A model generated the notes under the pieces. The model had not been told where the DNA came from. It made no database searches and worked only from the letters and a program-made list of their open reading frames with translations. A stretch of 63,780 bases of DNA from contig CAZJRB010000027.1 in NCBI GenBank assembly GCA_964547995.1, forward strand, positions 1 through 63,780, read 5' to 3'. Positions 44,473 through 54,574 of the stretch are shown in pieces. A program made the position numbers and the translations under genes. Source of the stretch: CAZJRB01 sp964547995. Lineage in GTDB: Bacteria; Planctomycetota; Planctomycetia; Pirellulales; Thermoguttaceae. Position 1 is the first letter of the stretch. The number at the start of each line of letters is the position of its first letter.

Positions 44473-46718
44473 TGAAGACGAAACTTACCATGAACGACCA
44501 CTGCCGAAAGAGATTCTGGCTGTGCGCGGCCTTGCTGTCGCTGCCGGCGACGTTGATCGGCGCACCTGCCCTGGCTCAGCGTGAAGACGTTGAAGTAACC
44601 GAGCCGGAACATCCCGCCGTGCTGGCCATTCTGGAGACGAACCCGACCACCCCCTCGGAATGTGCCCAGGCGGCGCAGACCCTGGCCGATCTCGAGCGAC
44701 CCGAGTTAGCAAGAAAATTCATCAAGAAAATTCTCGCCGCCAGGCTGACTCCTGAATTGTATATCGAGTTGGCCAAGCACTTCGGTACGACGACGTTTAC
44801 CCAAATGGGCTCGAACGCCGATCTGGCGCCGGAGGGAAAGAGGCTTTCCGACGCGGTCCTCAACGCGGTTAACAACTACTTGCAGGATCCCAAACGGATT
44901 ACCGCCATGATCACGCAGCTTCAAGACCCTGCGGAGGAAAAGCAAGCCAAGGCATTCATGGCGCTGCGGGAAGCCCGTGGAGCGGCCATCGGCCAACTCG
45001 TCGCGGTGCTGGCCGACGCGTCCCTCGCCAAGGAACATCCCATGGTCCGGGCCGTTCTGGTCCAGATGAAATCCGAGGCCGTCGACCCGCTCCTGGGAAT
45101 CCTCGAACGATCCGATCCGCGACTGATGGTCCAGGCGATCCTCGTGCTGCGCGAGATGCGGGCGCTGAAGACGCCGATCTACCTGCTGGGACCCTACACG
45201 TCGGACAAGAGCGATAAAAACGTTCGCGCGGCCGCCCGCGCTGCACTGCTGAGAATGGTCGGCCACCTGCCGACGCGGGAAGAAGCAGTCCGCATCTTGA
45301 TGGATCGCGCCAAAGACTACTACGACCGCGGCCAGGCGATCGACCGCGTGGTCGACGGAAATGTGAGGATGTGGAGTTGGAACCAGGGCGAGCAGAAGTG
45401 CATCGTCACCGTCGTTCCGGTCGAAACGGCCCGGCGGATGATCGCGGCCCGGTTTGCACGCGACGCCTTCGCTCTGAACAAGGACAACCACGACGCCAAA
45501 ATGCTCTATCTGGCAACCATGCTCGAAGTAGCAGCGCTCGAAGCGGGGTTGGATGCGCCGTTCGAGGAGGGCGAGGGAACCGCGACCGCCGAAGCCGTTA
45601 CGTTTGGCATGCCGACGATGGAACGGCTTCTCGAATACGCCATGAAGAACGACCACCCCGTTGCGGGAATGATGGCGGCGCGGATCCTCGGCCGCCACGG
45701 CGATGCCGAAGAGCTGCTGCGGCGCAGGCCGGAACCGTGCCCCTTGGTCCGCGCCATCCGAAGTCCCGACCGGCGGCTGCGACTCGCGGCGGTCGACGCC
45801 GTGTTTCGCCTCCAGCCGGCATGGCCGTTTGCCGGATCGAGCTACATCCCCGAAGCCCTGAAGTTCTTCGCCGCAACCGGCGGCAGTCCTCGGGCCATCG
45901 TGGCCGGACCGAGGACCGGCGAGTCGCGCGAACTCGCCGGAGTGCTGGCAGCGATGGGATACCAGGTCGAGACCGCTGTGAACGGCCGCGAACTGGTCCG
46001 CAAAGCGTGCGCGTCGCCCGACTACGAACTGGCCATGATCGATACGGGAATCGAAAACCCCCGGCTCGGCGAGACGTTGCAACAATTGCGCAAGGAGACG
46101 GGCAGTGCCGACTTGCGAGTAGGAATACTCGCCAGGCACGGCCACCTTCCCCGGGCGCAGCGCCTGGCCGGCCGCGACCCGCTGGCGATGGCCTTTTCGC
46201 GGCCCCACGACCAGGCCGCAATCGAGTGGCAGGTCGAGCAACTCAAGACGCTCGCGCCGGAGCGGTTCGTCAGGCACAAGCAGCGGCAGGTCCAGGCAGC
46301 CGAGGCACTCCAGCGCCTGGCCGAGCTGGGCGAGCCGGAAAACCGCTTCTACGACCTCCGCAGCGCCGAAAAAGCCGTCCTGACGGCACTCAATACCATG
46401 GAACTCAGCAACAAGGCAAGCGAGGTTCTCGCAAAGACCGGCACGCCCGAAAGCCAGCGGGTGCTCGTCGAGTTCGCCAGCCGGTGGACCCTGCCGGTCG
46501 ACGCCCGAAAAGCCGCCGTCAAAGCACTCAAACGAAGCATCAAGAAACACGGATTGCTGCTGACGACCGACGAGATCTGGCGACAATACGAACGGTATGA
46601 GCAAAGCAAGGATTTGGACGAGGACACGCAGTATATTCGCAGCCTGATCCTGGACGCCATCGAATTACCCACCTTGGCCGTGCGACGCGCCCAGGAAATA
46701 AAAAAACCAAAGAAGTAG
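44472..46718 (+). CDS. Secreted HEAT-repeat protein with receiver-like segment
   Basis: ATG 44472 overlaps the argH stop (ATGA); an internal ATG at 44490 is possible. Residues 1-~36 are a signal peptide ending in PALAQ. The first ~430 residues of the mature protein are helical repeats of the HEAT type (for example QLVAVLADASLAKEHPMVRA, DPLLGILERSDPRLMVQAIL). Residues ~474-565 resemble a degenerate receiver domain (RAIVAGPRTGESRELAGVLA, GYQVETAVNG, YELAMIDTG) without clear phospho-acceptor chemistry. The tail (~600-748) is again helical. Periplasmic location of a receiver-like fold is unusual. Function unknown. Confidence 0.8.
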   Translation: MKTKLTMNDHCRKRFWLCAALLSLPATLIGAPALAQREDVEVTEPEHPAVLAILETNPTTPSECAQAAQTLADLERPELARKFIKKILAARLTPELYIELAKHFGTTTFTQMGSNADLAPEGKRLSDAVLNAVNNYLQDPKRITAMITQLQDPAEEKQAKAFMALREARGAAIGQLVAVLADASLAKEHPMVRAVLVQMKSEAVDPLLGILERSDPRLMVQAILVLREMRALKTPIYLLGPYTSDKSDKNVRAAARAALLRMVGHLPTREEAVRILMDRAKDYYDRGQAIDRVVDGNVRMWSWNQGEQKCIVTVVPVETARRMIAARFARDAFALNKDNHDAKMLYLATMLEVAALEAGLDAPFEEGEGTATAEAVTFGMPTMERLLEYAMKNDHPVAGMMAARILGRHGDAEELLRRRPEPCPLVRAIRSPDRRLRLAAVDAVFRLQPAWPFAGSSYIPEALKFFAATGGSPRAIVAGPRTGESRELAGVLAAMGYQVETAVNGRELVRKACASPDYELAMIDTGIENPRLGETLQQLRKETGSADLRVGILARHGHLPRAQRLAGRDPLAMAFSRPHDQAAIEWQVEQLKTLAPERFVRHKQRQVQAAEALQRLAELGEPENRFYDLRSAEKAVLTALNTMELSNKASEVLAKTGTPESQRVLVEFASRWTLPVDARKAAVKALKRSIKKHGLLLTTDEIWRQYERYEQSKDLDEDTQYIRSLILDAIELPTLAVRRAQEIKKPKK

Positions 46719-46752
46719 CTCTACGGATGCAGCAACCTATCACGGAGTCACG

Positions 46753-47814
<1,062 letters not shown>

Positions 47815-47838
47815 TCTTCCGCCCGAAAGAGGATTCCC

Positions 47839-48045
47839 ATGAGCAAAGTGAAAGTCGCCACGCTCGTTGTCGTTGCCTTGTTGGTCGTCATCGTGATCCT
47901 GCAGAACACCGACGAGGTGGAAACGAACGTTCTGTTTGCCACCATCAAGATGACCCGGGCTGCGCTGCTTCTTGTGACCCTCTTTGTCGGATTCCTCATC
48001 GGTCTGTTGACGGCCGGCCGGCTGGGACGGAAACGAAAGAAATGA
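47839..48045 (+). CDS. LapA-type small membrane protein
   Basis: The 68-residue protein has two hydrophobic segments (5-22 and 41-59) joined by IVILQNTDEVETNVLFATIKM and a Lys/Arg-rich tail (GRKRKK). This matches the LapA / DUF1049 family, linked in E. coli to LPS assembly control. It follows the sigma-54 activator by 24 bases, close enough for one transcript. Confidence 0.83.
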   Translation: MSKVKVATLVVVALLVVIVILQNTDEVETNVLFATIKMTRAALLLVTLFVGFLIGLLTAGRLGRKRKK

Positions 48046-48160
48046 CCGACCGACAACGAAAGGCGACGTGATGAACCGGAAGTGAGGTCGTTGCGATCGG
48101 CAGTCAAGTCTCCTCATTCCCCCCGAGTACGCGCAACGCCCGTGAAACCGCCGGGCACAC

Positions 48161-48430
48161 TTCCGCTACACGCAGCACATCAACCGGTTCCACAATCGCA
48201 GCGGGCATCTCTTGCAGAACCGCTTTTACTCGTGTGCCCCGAATGAAGGGCACTACTGGACAGCCATAGCCTACGTCGAGCAGAACCCGGTTCATGCCCG
48301 GCTGGTCCGTTGTCCATGGCGTTACCGATGGTCGAGCGCGGCCGCCCACTGCGGTCTTGCCAAAGACCGGTCTGGATTCTGCGACCTCGAGGCATGGAAT
48401 CGCCGTGCGTCGGGAAACCATTGGAAAGAC
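48161..48430 (+). pseudogene. 5'-truncated RAYT (Y1 transposase-like) remnant
   Basis: The frame FRYTQHINRFHNRSGHLLQN, then RFYSCAPNEGHYWTAIAYVE and NPVHARLV, with WSSAAAHCG, is the C-terminal half of REP-associated tyrosine transposases. Nothing of the N-terminal half (including the HUH motif) is visible upstream of 48155, and no start codon is expected. It ends against the 3' end of the convergent esterase gene. Confidence 0.8.
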
Positions 48431-48435
48431 AGGCT

Positions 48436-49188
48436 TTACTCCGCCGCCGCCGCCAGCCGCTGCGTAAGAAACGCCAGCGTCGTCGGCAACTGCCGGTTCA
48501 CGTAGGACCATTGATGGCCGCCTTCGACCTCTTCGTACTGGTGAGCGATCCCGAGTTCTTCGAGCAAGGCGTGGAACCGGCGGTTGTATGCCAATAGATG
48601 GTCGCTGGCGCCGACGTCGAAACGGATGGCCATAGGCGGGCCGTTGGTGAGTGTCTTGGCCAGCTCCCAGAGATCGTACTTCCCGCCGGGCGGGGCGACC
48701 GCTTGCATGAACGGGGTTCGCTCGGGGCGGTCGGGGCGCAACGCGTGGCCGAAGGCAAACGAACCGGCCTGAGTGCAGATGGCCGAGAATCGATCGGGGT
48801 GTTTCAACCCCAGCATCATCGCCCCGTATCCACCCATGCTGAACCCGGCCTGGCCGCGGCCCTCCCGCGCGGCGATCGTCGGGAAATTGGCGTCGACGTA
48901 ATCAACAATCTCGACGGCGAAGTGGTCCTCCCATGCAAAGCCGCCCGGCCTCGGGTCGTTGCAGTACCAACTCTCACCGGCACTGGGCATCACGACGATC
49001 AGGTCGAACCCTCCGGCAAGCTGCTCGATGTCGGTGTTGCCGGGAAACGACGCGTGACTCCCGTCTGAGCCGTGGTGCAGATACACGGTCGGGTATCGCG
49101 ACTTGCCGCTTTCCGGTACGAGCACGTTCATCGTGGCGGTTCGGCCGAGGATCTTTGATGCGAACTCGACGGTTTGCAGTGTCATCAT
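48436..49188 (-). CDS. Alpha/beta-hydrolase esterase (esterase D / tributyrin-esterase-like)
   Basis: ATG 49188 (or the adjacent 49185) gives ~250 residues. The nucleophile elbow GFSMGGYGAM holds the catalytic Ser; the oxyanion region is YLHHGSDGSH; the catalytic Asp lies near FDVGASDH, and His in EVEGGHQW. It resembles S-formylglutathione hydrolase / acetylxylan esterase-like enzymes. There is no signal peptide, so it acts in the cytoplasm. The 3' end abuts a transposase remnant but the protein looks complete. Confidence 0.88.
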   Translation of the reverse strand: MMTLQTVEFASKILGRTATMNVLVPESGKSRYPTVYLHHGSDGSHASFPGNTDIEQLAGGFDLIVVMPSAGESWYCNDPRPGGFAWEDHFAVEIVDYVDANFPTIAAREGRGQAGFSMGGYGAMMLGLKHPDRFSAICTQAGSFAFGHALRPDRPERTPFMQAVAPPGGKYDLWELAKTLTNGPPMAIRFDVGASDHLLAYNRRFHALLEELGIAHQYEEVEGGHQWSYVNRQLPTTLAFLTQRLAAAAE

Positions 49189-49227
49189 TGATGTTCTCTT
49201 CTTTCGTCTTCCGGGCATCAACTCGCG

Positions 49228-49307
49228 TTTAGCGGGCGGGCTTGCCCGCCCGCTGTGATCATGGGACTTTGCCGCGGCGCAACGGCGGGCAAGCCCGCCC
49301 GCTAAAC
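49228..49307. repeat. REP-like inverted pair (family TTTAGCGGGCGGGC)
   Basis: TTTAGCGGGCGGGCTTGCCC plus GCCCGCT (49228-49254) faces GGCGGGCAAGCCCGCCCGCT plus AAAC (49284-49307). Each arm is itself a perfect hairpin (GGGCGGGC / GCCCGCCC). Confidence 0.8.
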
Positions 49308-49320
49308 GGTACCGACGGCT

Positions 49321-49938
49321 TCAGTAGTTGAAACGCACGCCTCGTTGCCGGAGTTGTGTTACCAGTTCTCGCGTCGAGGTGTACTGCACGGCATCGAAGC
49401 CGAATTCTCTTGCCCCGGCGACGTGCTCTTCGCGGTCGTCGACGAAGAAGATTTCACCCGGCCGGCAACCGGCCAACTCGGCTGCGGCGTGATAGATTCC
49501 GGCGTCGGGCTTCATGACCCCGACGCGGAAACTTGGGACGTGGACATCGAACCCCTCACCGACGATGCGGAAACGCCGCCGGCAGAATTCCCAATGGCCT
49601 TCGCACGTGTTTGATAGCAGGCCGATCGGCCAGCCGGCTTCACGGAGTCGGGTGACGATCGGCAACATGCTCGCGTTGATCTTGAAGATGTCGCAAGCGG
49701 CGTATTCCAGCTCGTCGTAGTCGGGCCTGGTGCCCGTCCTTTCGCAGAAGATTTCATAAAACTCCCGGCCGGTGATTTCGCCCAGTTCGTATCGTTTTTC
49801 GAGCCCGCCGTGCAGCAATACTTCCCGGACCACCGCCGGCTCGATCCCCGCCACCTCGGCCATCTGGGCGAACATTCGCTCCAGGGTGAATGTGACCAGC
49901 ACGTTGCCCAGATCGAAATAGAGAAACTTCGGCGGCAT
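49321..49938 (-). CDS. HAD-superfamily hydrolase
   Basis: The 205-residue protein has motif I FDLGNVLV (the usual second Asp is replaced by Asn, as in several HAD phosphatase-like haloacid subgroups), motif II LLSN, a Lys in GVMKPDAGIY and the acidic motif IV FVDDREEH. It is likely a phosphatase of a small metabolite. The Asn after the nucleophilic Asp (D-x-G-N) is typical of the YihX / HAD-IA variant 3 group, so activity is probably kept. Substrate unknown. Confidence 0.88.
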   Translation of the reverse strand: MPPKFLYFDLGNVLVTFTLERMFAQMAEVAGIEPAVVREVLLHGGLEKRYELGEITGREFYEIFCERTGTRPDYDELEYAACDIFKINASMLPIVTRLREAGWPIGLLSNTCEGHWEFCRRRFRIVGEGFDVHVPSFRVGVMKPDAGIYHAAAELAGCRPGEIFFVDDREEHVAGAREFGFDAVQYTSTRELVTQLRQRGVRFNY

Positions 49939-49964
49939 GGTTCTTCTCTGAGTTCACACAAGAC

Positions 49965-49990
49965 CCCCCGCACTGCGTGCGGGGGCTTTT
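49965..49990. terminator. Hairpin between glyS and the HAD gene
   Basis: CCCCCGCAC (49965-49973) TGC GTGCGGGGG (49977-49985) then CTTTT. Similar to 35110-35131, and usable as a terminator on the plus strand. Both flanking genes run leftward, so it more likely separates them or is a repeat. Confidence 0.45.
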
Positions 49991-49992
49991 CT

Positions 49993-50030
49993 CCATCCAC
50001 TATCCACCATCCACTATCCACCATCCACTT
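49993..50030. repeat. Short tandem repeat (15-base unit CCATCCACTATCCAC)
   Basis: Two full and one partial copy in tandem, 20 bases from the glyS stop codon. No dyad symmetry, so distinct from the REP-like elements. Confidence 0.8.
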
Positions 50031-50048
50031 CGTACTGTCTACAGTCCA

Positions 50049-51662
50049 CTACTGACTGCGGAGCCGCTCGCAAATCTCGGGTGCGCAGTCCTCCTTGTTG
50101 ACCCGCCATTGCTTGAGCGTATCGCGGTCGCGGATCGTCACGGTGCCGTCCTGCATCGTCTGCCCGTCGACGGTGATGCAGAAAGGGGTCCCGACCTCGT
50201 CCTGGCGGCGGTACCGCCGTCCGACGGCCCCCTTCTCGTCGTAGAACGCGGTGAAGTGCTGCTTCAGGTCCTTGTAGATCTCACGTGCGACTTCCGGCAT
50301 TCCGTCTTTCTTGACCAGCGGAAAGACGGCCGCCTTGATAGGTGCGAGCCGGGGGTGGAACTTCAGAAATACCCGCTTGGTCAGCTTGCCCTTCTCGTCG
50401 GGCACTTCATCCTCGTGGTACGCCTCGCAGAGGAACGCCAGGGTCGCCCGGTCGGCCCCGGCCGACGGCTCGATCACGTGGGGCACGAACCGTTCGCCGC
50501 TGAGGTCGTCGCGATAGCTCAGGTCCTTGCCGCTTCCGCGGTAGCACGGCTGCCCGCGTTCATTTTTTTCGACCACAAAATCGTTACCCTCGCGGACCAG
50601 CTTGCCCTCCATGTGGCTTCGCAGGTCGAAATCGCCGCGATGGGCCACCCCCTCCAACTCGCCGAACTCGCCCTCGGCCAGGAACGGGAACGCGTATTCG
50701 ATGTCGGCCGTGCCGCACGAGTAGTGACTCAATTCGTCCGCATCGTGGTCCCGCAATTGCAGCCGGTCGCTCGCCAGCCCCAAGTCGACGTACCACTGAA
50801 ACCGCCGGTCGCGCCAGTACTTGTACCACTCGGGCGACGTGCTCGGATGGCAGAAGAACTCGATCTCCATCTGCTCGAACTCCCGCGAGCGGAACGTGAA
50901 GTTCCGCGGCGTGATCTCGTTCCGAAAAGCCTTGCCGATCTGGGCAATGCCGAACGGCACCCGCACCCGGGTGCTGTCGAGCACGTTCTTGAAGTTGACA
51001 AAAATCCCCTGGGCGGTCTCGGGGCGGAGGAAAGCTTTACTCGACTCGTCGCGCACGGCCCCATAAGACGTTTCAAACATCAGGTTGAATTCCCGCGGCT
51101 CGGTCAAGGTACCCAGCGTCTTGGCGTCGGGGCCGAGCACCTCGTCGAAATGCTCGAATGCCGCGAGACAAAGCGTCGCTTCGTCCCATTGCAAGCGGTC
51201 CTTGTTCTTTGCCCGAAGATTGAAGAACTTCAGGGCCTTCTGCTCCATCTCGGCCACCCCCTCTTCGCCCGATTGATAGCTGGTCACGAAGATCCGCTTC
51301 CCGTTATATTCAACCCAGCGGCCCTCGACCTGATCGTGGCGGTAACGCCGCTTCGACTCGCGGCAATCGACCAGGTAATCGCAGAACAGGTCGTAGTGGC
51401 CCGAGCACTTCCAGACCTGCGGGTGCATGATAATCGTGCAGTCGAGCCCGGTCATTTCGTACGTGGACGGGGCGCCCGGCGGCACCTCCAGCTCGTTGTG
51501 CGAGGTGACCATGTCGTACCACCACGCCTCGCGGACGTTCCGCTTCAACTCGACCCCGAGCGGGCCGTAGTCCCAAAACCCCTGCAACCCGCCGTAAATC
51601 TCACTCGACTGAAAGAGAAATCCACGCCGTTTGCACAGGGCAACCAGTTTTTCCATTTCCAT
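50049..51662 (-). CDS. glyS: Glycyl-tRNA synthetase (single-chain type)
   Basis: ATG 51662 (or 51656) starts a 537-residue protein with class II motifs: RGFLFQSSEIYGGLQGFWDY, motif 2 region RNEITPRNFTFRSREFEQME, and motif 3 in EPSAGADRATLAF. The C-terminal anticodon-binding domain is included. It is the alpha2 archaeal/eukaryotic-type GlyRS, not the alpha2beta2 glyQ-glyS type. The frame is open far upstream (to 52511), but that part overlaps comEC in antisense and lacks homology. Confidence 0.95.
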   Translation of the reverse strand: MEMEKLVALCKRRGFLFQSSEIYGGLQGFWDYGPLGVELKRNVREAWWYDMVTSHNELEVPPGAPSTYEMTGLDCTIIMHPQVWKCSGHYDLFCDYLVDCRESKRRYRHDQVEGRWVEYNGKRIFVTSYQSGEEGVAEMEQKALKFFNLRAKNKDRLQWDEATLCLAAFEHFDEVLGPDAKTLGTLTEPREFNLMFETSYGAVRDESSKAFLRPETAQGIFVNFKNVLDSTRVRVPFGIAQIGKAFRNEITPRNFTFRSREFEQMEIEFFCHPSTSPEWYKYWRDRRFQWYVDLGLASDRLQLRDHDADELSHYSCGTADIEYAFPFLAEGEFGELEGVAHRGDFDLRSHMEGKLVREGNDFVVEKNERGQPCYRGSGKDLSYRDDLSGERFVPHVIEPSAGADRATLAFLCEAYHEDEVPDEKGKLTKRVFLKFHPRLAPIKAAVFPLVKKDGMPEVAREIYKDLKQHFTAFYDEKGAVGRRYRRQDEVGTPFCITVDGQTMQDGTVTIRDRDTLKQWRVNKEDCAPEICERLRSQ

Positions 51663-51814
51663 GGCGACGGCCAATTCCGACGGTTGAGTAGCTTGTTGCC
51701 AAACAAAACTCTTTAGCTGTCTCCCGTATGCTGTTTTCAGTATACCGTGCAAAAATACCGGCCGATAGGGGGGCAACCCTTGCCCGATCCTCCGCTTCCG
51801 GCGACAATTGTGCC

Positions 51815-54313
51815 ATGCCGGAAGCTTCGTCCCAAACTGCCAGGACGCAGGTTGATGAGCAGGCCGCAGGCCCGCGGTACCAGCCGCTGGTGATTGTGTT
51901 GGTGGCGGTGTGCCTGGGAATTGTCGTCGATCGGTTCTGGCCGATGCCGGTTCGGGCATGGTGGGCGAGCGCCGTGGCCGGATGGGGGCTCTGGCTCCTG
52001 CTTTGGCGGCGGGGTTGGGAACAGGCAGGAGCCGTTGTGCTGCTGGCGGCGGTTGCAGCAACGGCGGCCTCGTGGCATCACTGCCAATGGTATCTCTTCC
52101 CCGAGAACGAGTTAGGCTGTTTCGCCATGGCCGATGCCCAGCCGGTTTGCCTGGAAGCAATCGCCCGGAAATCCGCCGAGGCGTTGCCGCTGCCGGAACG
52201 AAACCCGATGCGCCCGATCCCGATCGGCGATCGGACCCGGCTCGATGTCGAGCTGGTCGCGCTCCGCGACGGGAGCCGGTGGCGGCCGGTCTGTGGCCGC
52301 ACGCGGTTGGAAGTTCACGGCCGCTTGCTCCGGATCGATGCGGGCAACCGTTTGCGCATTTTTGGCCGACTTTCAGCACCCGCTGCGGCCGGGAACCCGG
52401 GCCAGTTCGATTATGCGGCGTATCTTCGCGCCCGGCGATGCCGCAGCCGCCTGCGGACGGCCTTTCCCGAGTGCGTGTCGGTCGTGGATCGCCGCTCCGG
52501 TTGGAACCCATTGGAACTGATCAATCGAACGCGGAGCCATTGCAGCCGTGTGCTTCAGAAGAACCTGGATCCCAGGCAGGCCGCGCTGGCATCGGCCGTG
52601 TTGCTGGGCGCCCGCGAACGGCTCGATCCCGAACAGAAACAGGCGTTTTTTGAGACCGGCACGGTCCACCTGCTGGCAATCTCGGGATTGCACGTGGGGA
52701 TTCTTGCCGGGGCATTGATGTTTGTGATGTTGAGGGCGCCGATTCCGCGCGGCCCGGCCGTGCTCTTCGTTGCCGGTGCGACGGTCTTCTACATGCTGCT
52801 GACCGACGCCCGCCCGCCGGTGATTCGGGCGACGATCCTCGTGGTCATGATGTGCTGGTCGCTGTATGTCGGCCGCCGGGTGCTCGGGTTCAATTCGCTG
52901 GCGGCGGCGGCGCTGATCGTGCTAGCATGGAACCCGGCCGATTTGTTCCACGTCGGGGCTCAACTCTCGTTCCTTGCCGTAGCGACGCTGGTGTGGTTTG
53001 CGCCGATGTGGATGGGCGAGGCCGACCGAAAGGACGCCCTGGAACGGCTCATCGCCGAAAGCCGGGGATGGCCGGCGCGGATGGTCTGGGCCGTCGGTCG
53101 CGGCGCCCGGCACCTGACGTTGGTCAGCACACTGATCTGGCTTCTGGTGTTGCCGCTGGTGATGGCCCGGTTTCATTTGTTCACCCCGATCGCCATGGTG
53201 CTGAACACGCTTCTTTGGATTCCGATGGCGGCATCGCTGCTTCTTGGCTTTGCGACATTGGTGCTCGGTTCGCTCGTGCCGGCATTGGGGGCGTTGTGCG
53301 GCCGGCTTTGCGACTTCAATCTCTGGCTTCTGCAAGGCGCCGTTGACCATGCCCGGGCGATTCCGGGCAGTCACCTTTGGGTCCCCGGTCCTGCGGACTG
53401 GTGGCTGGCGGGATTTTACGGCGGATTGGCGATACTGGCGGCGGCGCCGAAAGTCCGTCCGCCGAGGCGCTGGTGCCTGGCGATTCTGGCCGTGTGGGTT
53501 ACGGTCGGGTTTGCCGTTGCACGGCTCCGCGACGATCCCAATCGGCTCGATTGCACGTTCCTCTCGATGGGCCACGGTTGTGCAGTCGTGCTGGAACTTC
53601 CGTCGGGGCAAACAATGCTCTACGACGCGGGGCAATTCGCCTCGCCGGGCGCCGGGTCGAAGTCGATCGCCGGTTTCCTCTGGTCGCGAGGGGTTACGCA
53701 TCTCGACGCCGTTGTCCTGTCGCACGGCGACATCGACCACTACAACGCCGTGCCCGAACTCCTCGAGCGGTTCTCGGTCGGAGTGATTTACGTGTCGCCT
53801 TTCATGTTCGAGGAGCCAAACGATGCCTTGGACGCCTTGAAGAAGGCGATTACCCGCTCGGGCGTTCCGATGCGCAGGCTTCGCGGCGGCGACGTATTGC
53901 CGGGCGGTGAAGGCTGCCGGATCGAAGTCTTGCACCCGCCGCAGCGAGGCGTATTGGGCTCGGACAACGCAAACAGCATTGTGCTTTCGGTCGAGTATCT
54001 CGATAGGCGAATTCTCCTGACAGGCGACTTGGAATCGCCCGGGCTCGACGCCGTTTTGGCGGAAGAGCCGCTCGACTGCGACGTGCTCCAGGCCCCGCAT
54101 CACGGCAGCCGCGGCAGCAACTCGCCGGAACTGGCCGCATGGAGCACGCCGGAATGGGTCGTCGTCAGCGGTAGTCGTCGGTGGGACTTGGAGCCGGTTC
54201 GACGGACGTATGAATCCGTCGGCAGCCGGTTCCTACACACGGCCGATACCGGGGCGGTCCGCGTGAGGATCGACTCCGGCGGGGTCGCGGCCGCCCCATT
54301 CGTCAAGCCGTAA
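51815..54313 (+). CDS. comEC: ComEC/Rec2-family DNA uptake channel
   Basis: ATG 51815 is chosen; an upstream ATG at 51728 is in frame, and no strong Shine-Dalgarno distinguishes them. The 832-residue protein has two N-terminal TM helices, an OB-fold-like external domain (~110-250), and the competence domain with LLAISGLHVGILAG and many TM helices (~290-570). A C-terminal metallo-beta-lactamase-like domain has SHGDIDHYN and LQAPHHGSRGSN. It carries single-stranded DNA across the inner membrane. The metal-ligand pattern HxDxDH is modified to HGDIDH, which is normal for this family. Confidence 0.93.
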   Translation: MPEASSQTARTQVDEQAAGPRYQPLVIVLVAVCLGIVVDRFWPMPVRAWWASAVAGWGLWLLLWRRGWEQAGAVVLLAAVAATAASWHHCQWYLFPENELGCFAMADAQPVCLEAIARKSAEALPLPERNPMRPIPIGDRTRLDVELVALRDGSRWRPVCGRTRLEVHGRLLRIDAGNRLRIFGRLSAPAAAGNPGQFDYAAYLRARRCRSRLRTAFPECVSVVDRRSGWNPLELINRTRSHCSRVLQKNLDPRQAALASAVLLGARERLDPEQKQAFFETGTVHLLAISGLHVGILAGALMFVMLRAPIPRGPAVLFVAGATVFYMLLTDARPPVIRATILVVMMCWSLYVGRRVLGFNSLAAAALIVLAWNPADLFHVGAQLSFLAVATLVWFAPMWMGEADRKDALERLIAESRGWPARMVWAVGRGARHLTLVSTLIWLLVLPLVMARFHLFTPIAMVLNTLLWIPMAASLLLGFATLVLGSLVPALGALCGRLCDFNLWLLQGAVDHARAIPGSHLWVPGPADWWLAGFYGGLAILAAAPKVRPPRRWCLAILAVWVTVGFAVARLRDDPNRLDCTFLSMGHGCAVVLELPSGQTMLYDAGQFASPGAGSKSIAGFLWSRGVTHLDAVVLSHGDIDHYNAVPELLERFSVGVIYVSPFMFEEPNDALDALKKAITRSGVPMRRLRGGDVLPGGEGCRIEVLHPPQRGVLGSDNANSIVLSVEYLDRRILLTGDLESPGLDAVLAEEPLDCDVLQAPHHGSRGSNSPELAAWSTPEWVVVSGSRRWDLEPVRRTYESVGSRFLHTADTGAVRVRIDSGGVAAAPFVKP

Positions 54314-54366
54314 CCAGAGCCCCGTGATATGACCGCCAGGGACTTTCTCTCGACTTTGGCGTGTCT

Positions 54367-54388
54367 CCCCGCTCTTTCGGGGGGATTT
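54367..54388 (+). terminator. Possible terminator after comEC
   Basis: CCCCG (54367-54371) with a CTCTTT loop and CGGGG (54378-54382), followed by GGATTTCG. Stem short, T-run weak. Confidence 0.35.
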
Positions 54389-54430
54389 CGTCCAATAGTG
54401 GCTTTTCCGTCATTCCCTGCTCGATCCCGG

Positions 54431-54458
54431 TTGCAAGGGAACGTGTAGATGATAAACT
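54431..54458 (+). promoter_or_regulatory. Promoter of the rpsO-pnp operon
   Basis: TTGCAA (54431-54436) and TAAACT (54453-54458) are 16 bases apart. The transcript would carry a ~110-base leader before rpsO with a stem TCGGC / GCCGA around 54534-54553, a possible autoregulatory site for S15. Confidence 0.4.
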
Positions 54459-54574
54459 GATGGTCTTAGTAAGTTGTTACATGTTAATGTAGGTAAGTTC
54501 TGGCAGACACGCGGGAGGACGTGCTTCGGCGGAAGTGGAGCTGGCCGACCAAGGTGGAAGAGTCGCGGTAGCAG

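Noticed and set aside
44706..46604. A 632-codon frame on the minus strand
   Set aside because: Antisense shadow of the HEAT-repeat gene; no domain and no ribosome-binding site.
51663..52511. N-terminal extension of glycyl-tRNA synthetase by 283 codons
   Set aside because: The extension is Arg/Pro-rich, antisense to comEC and unlike any GlyRS; the family start lies at 51662.
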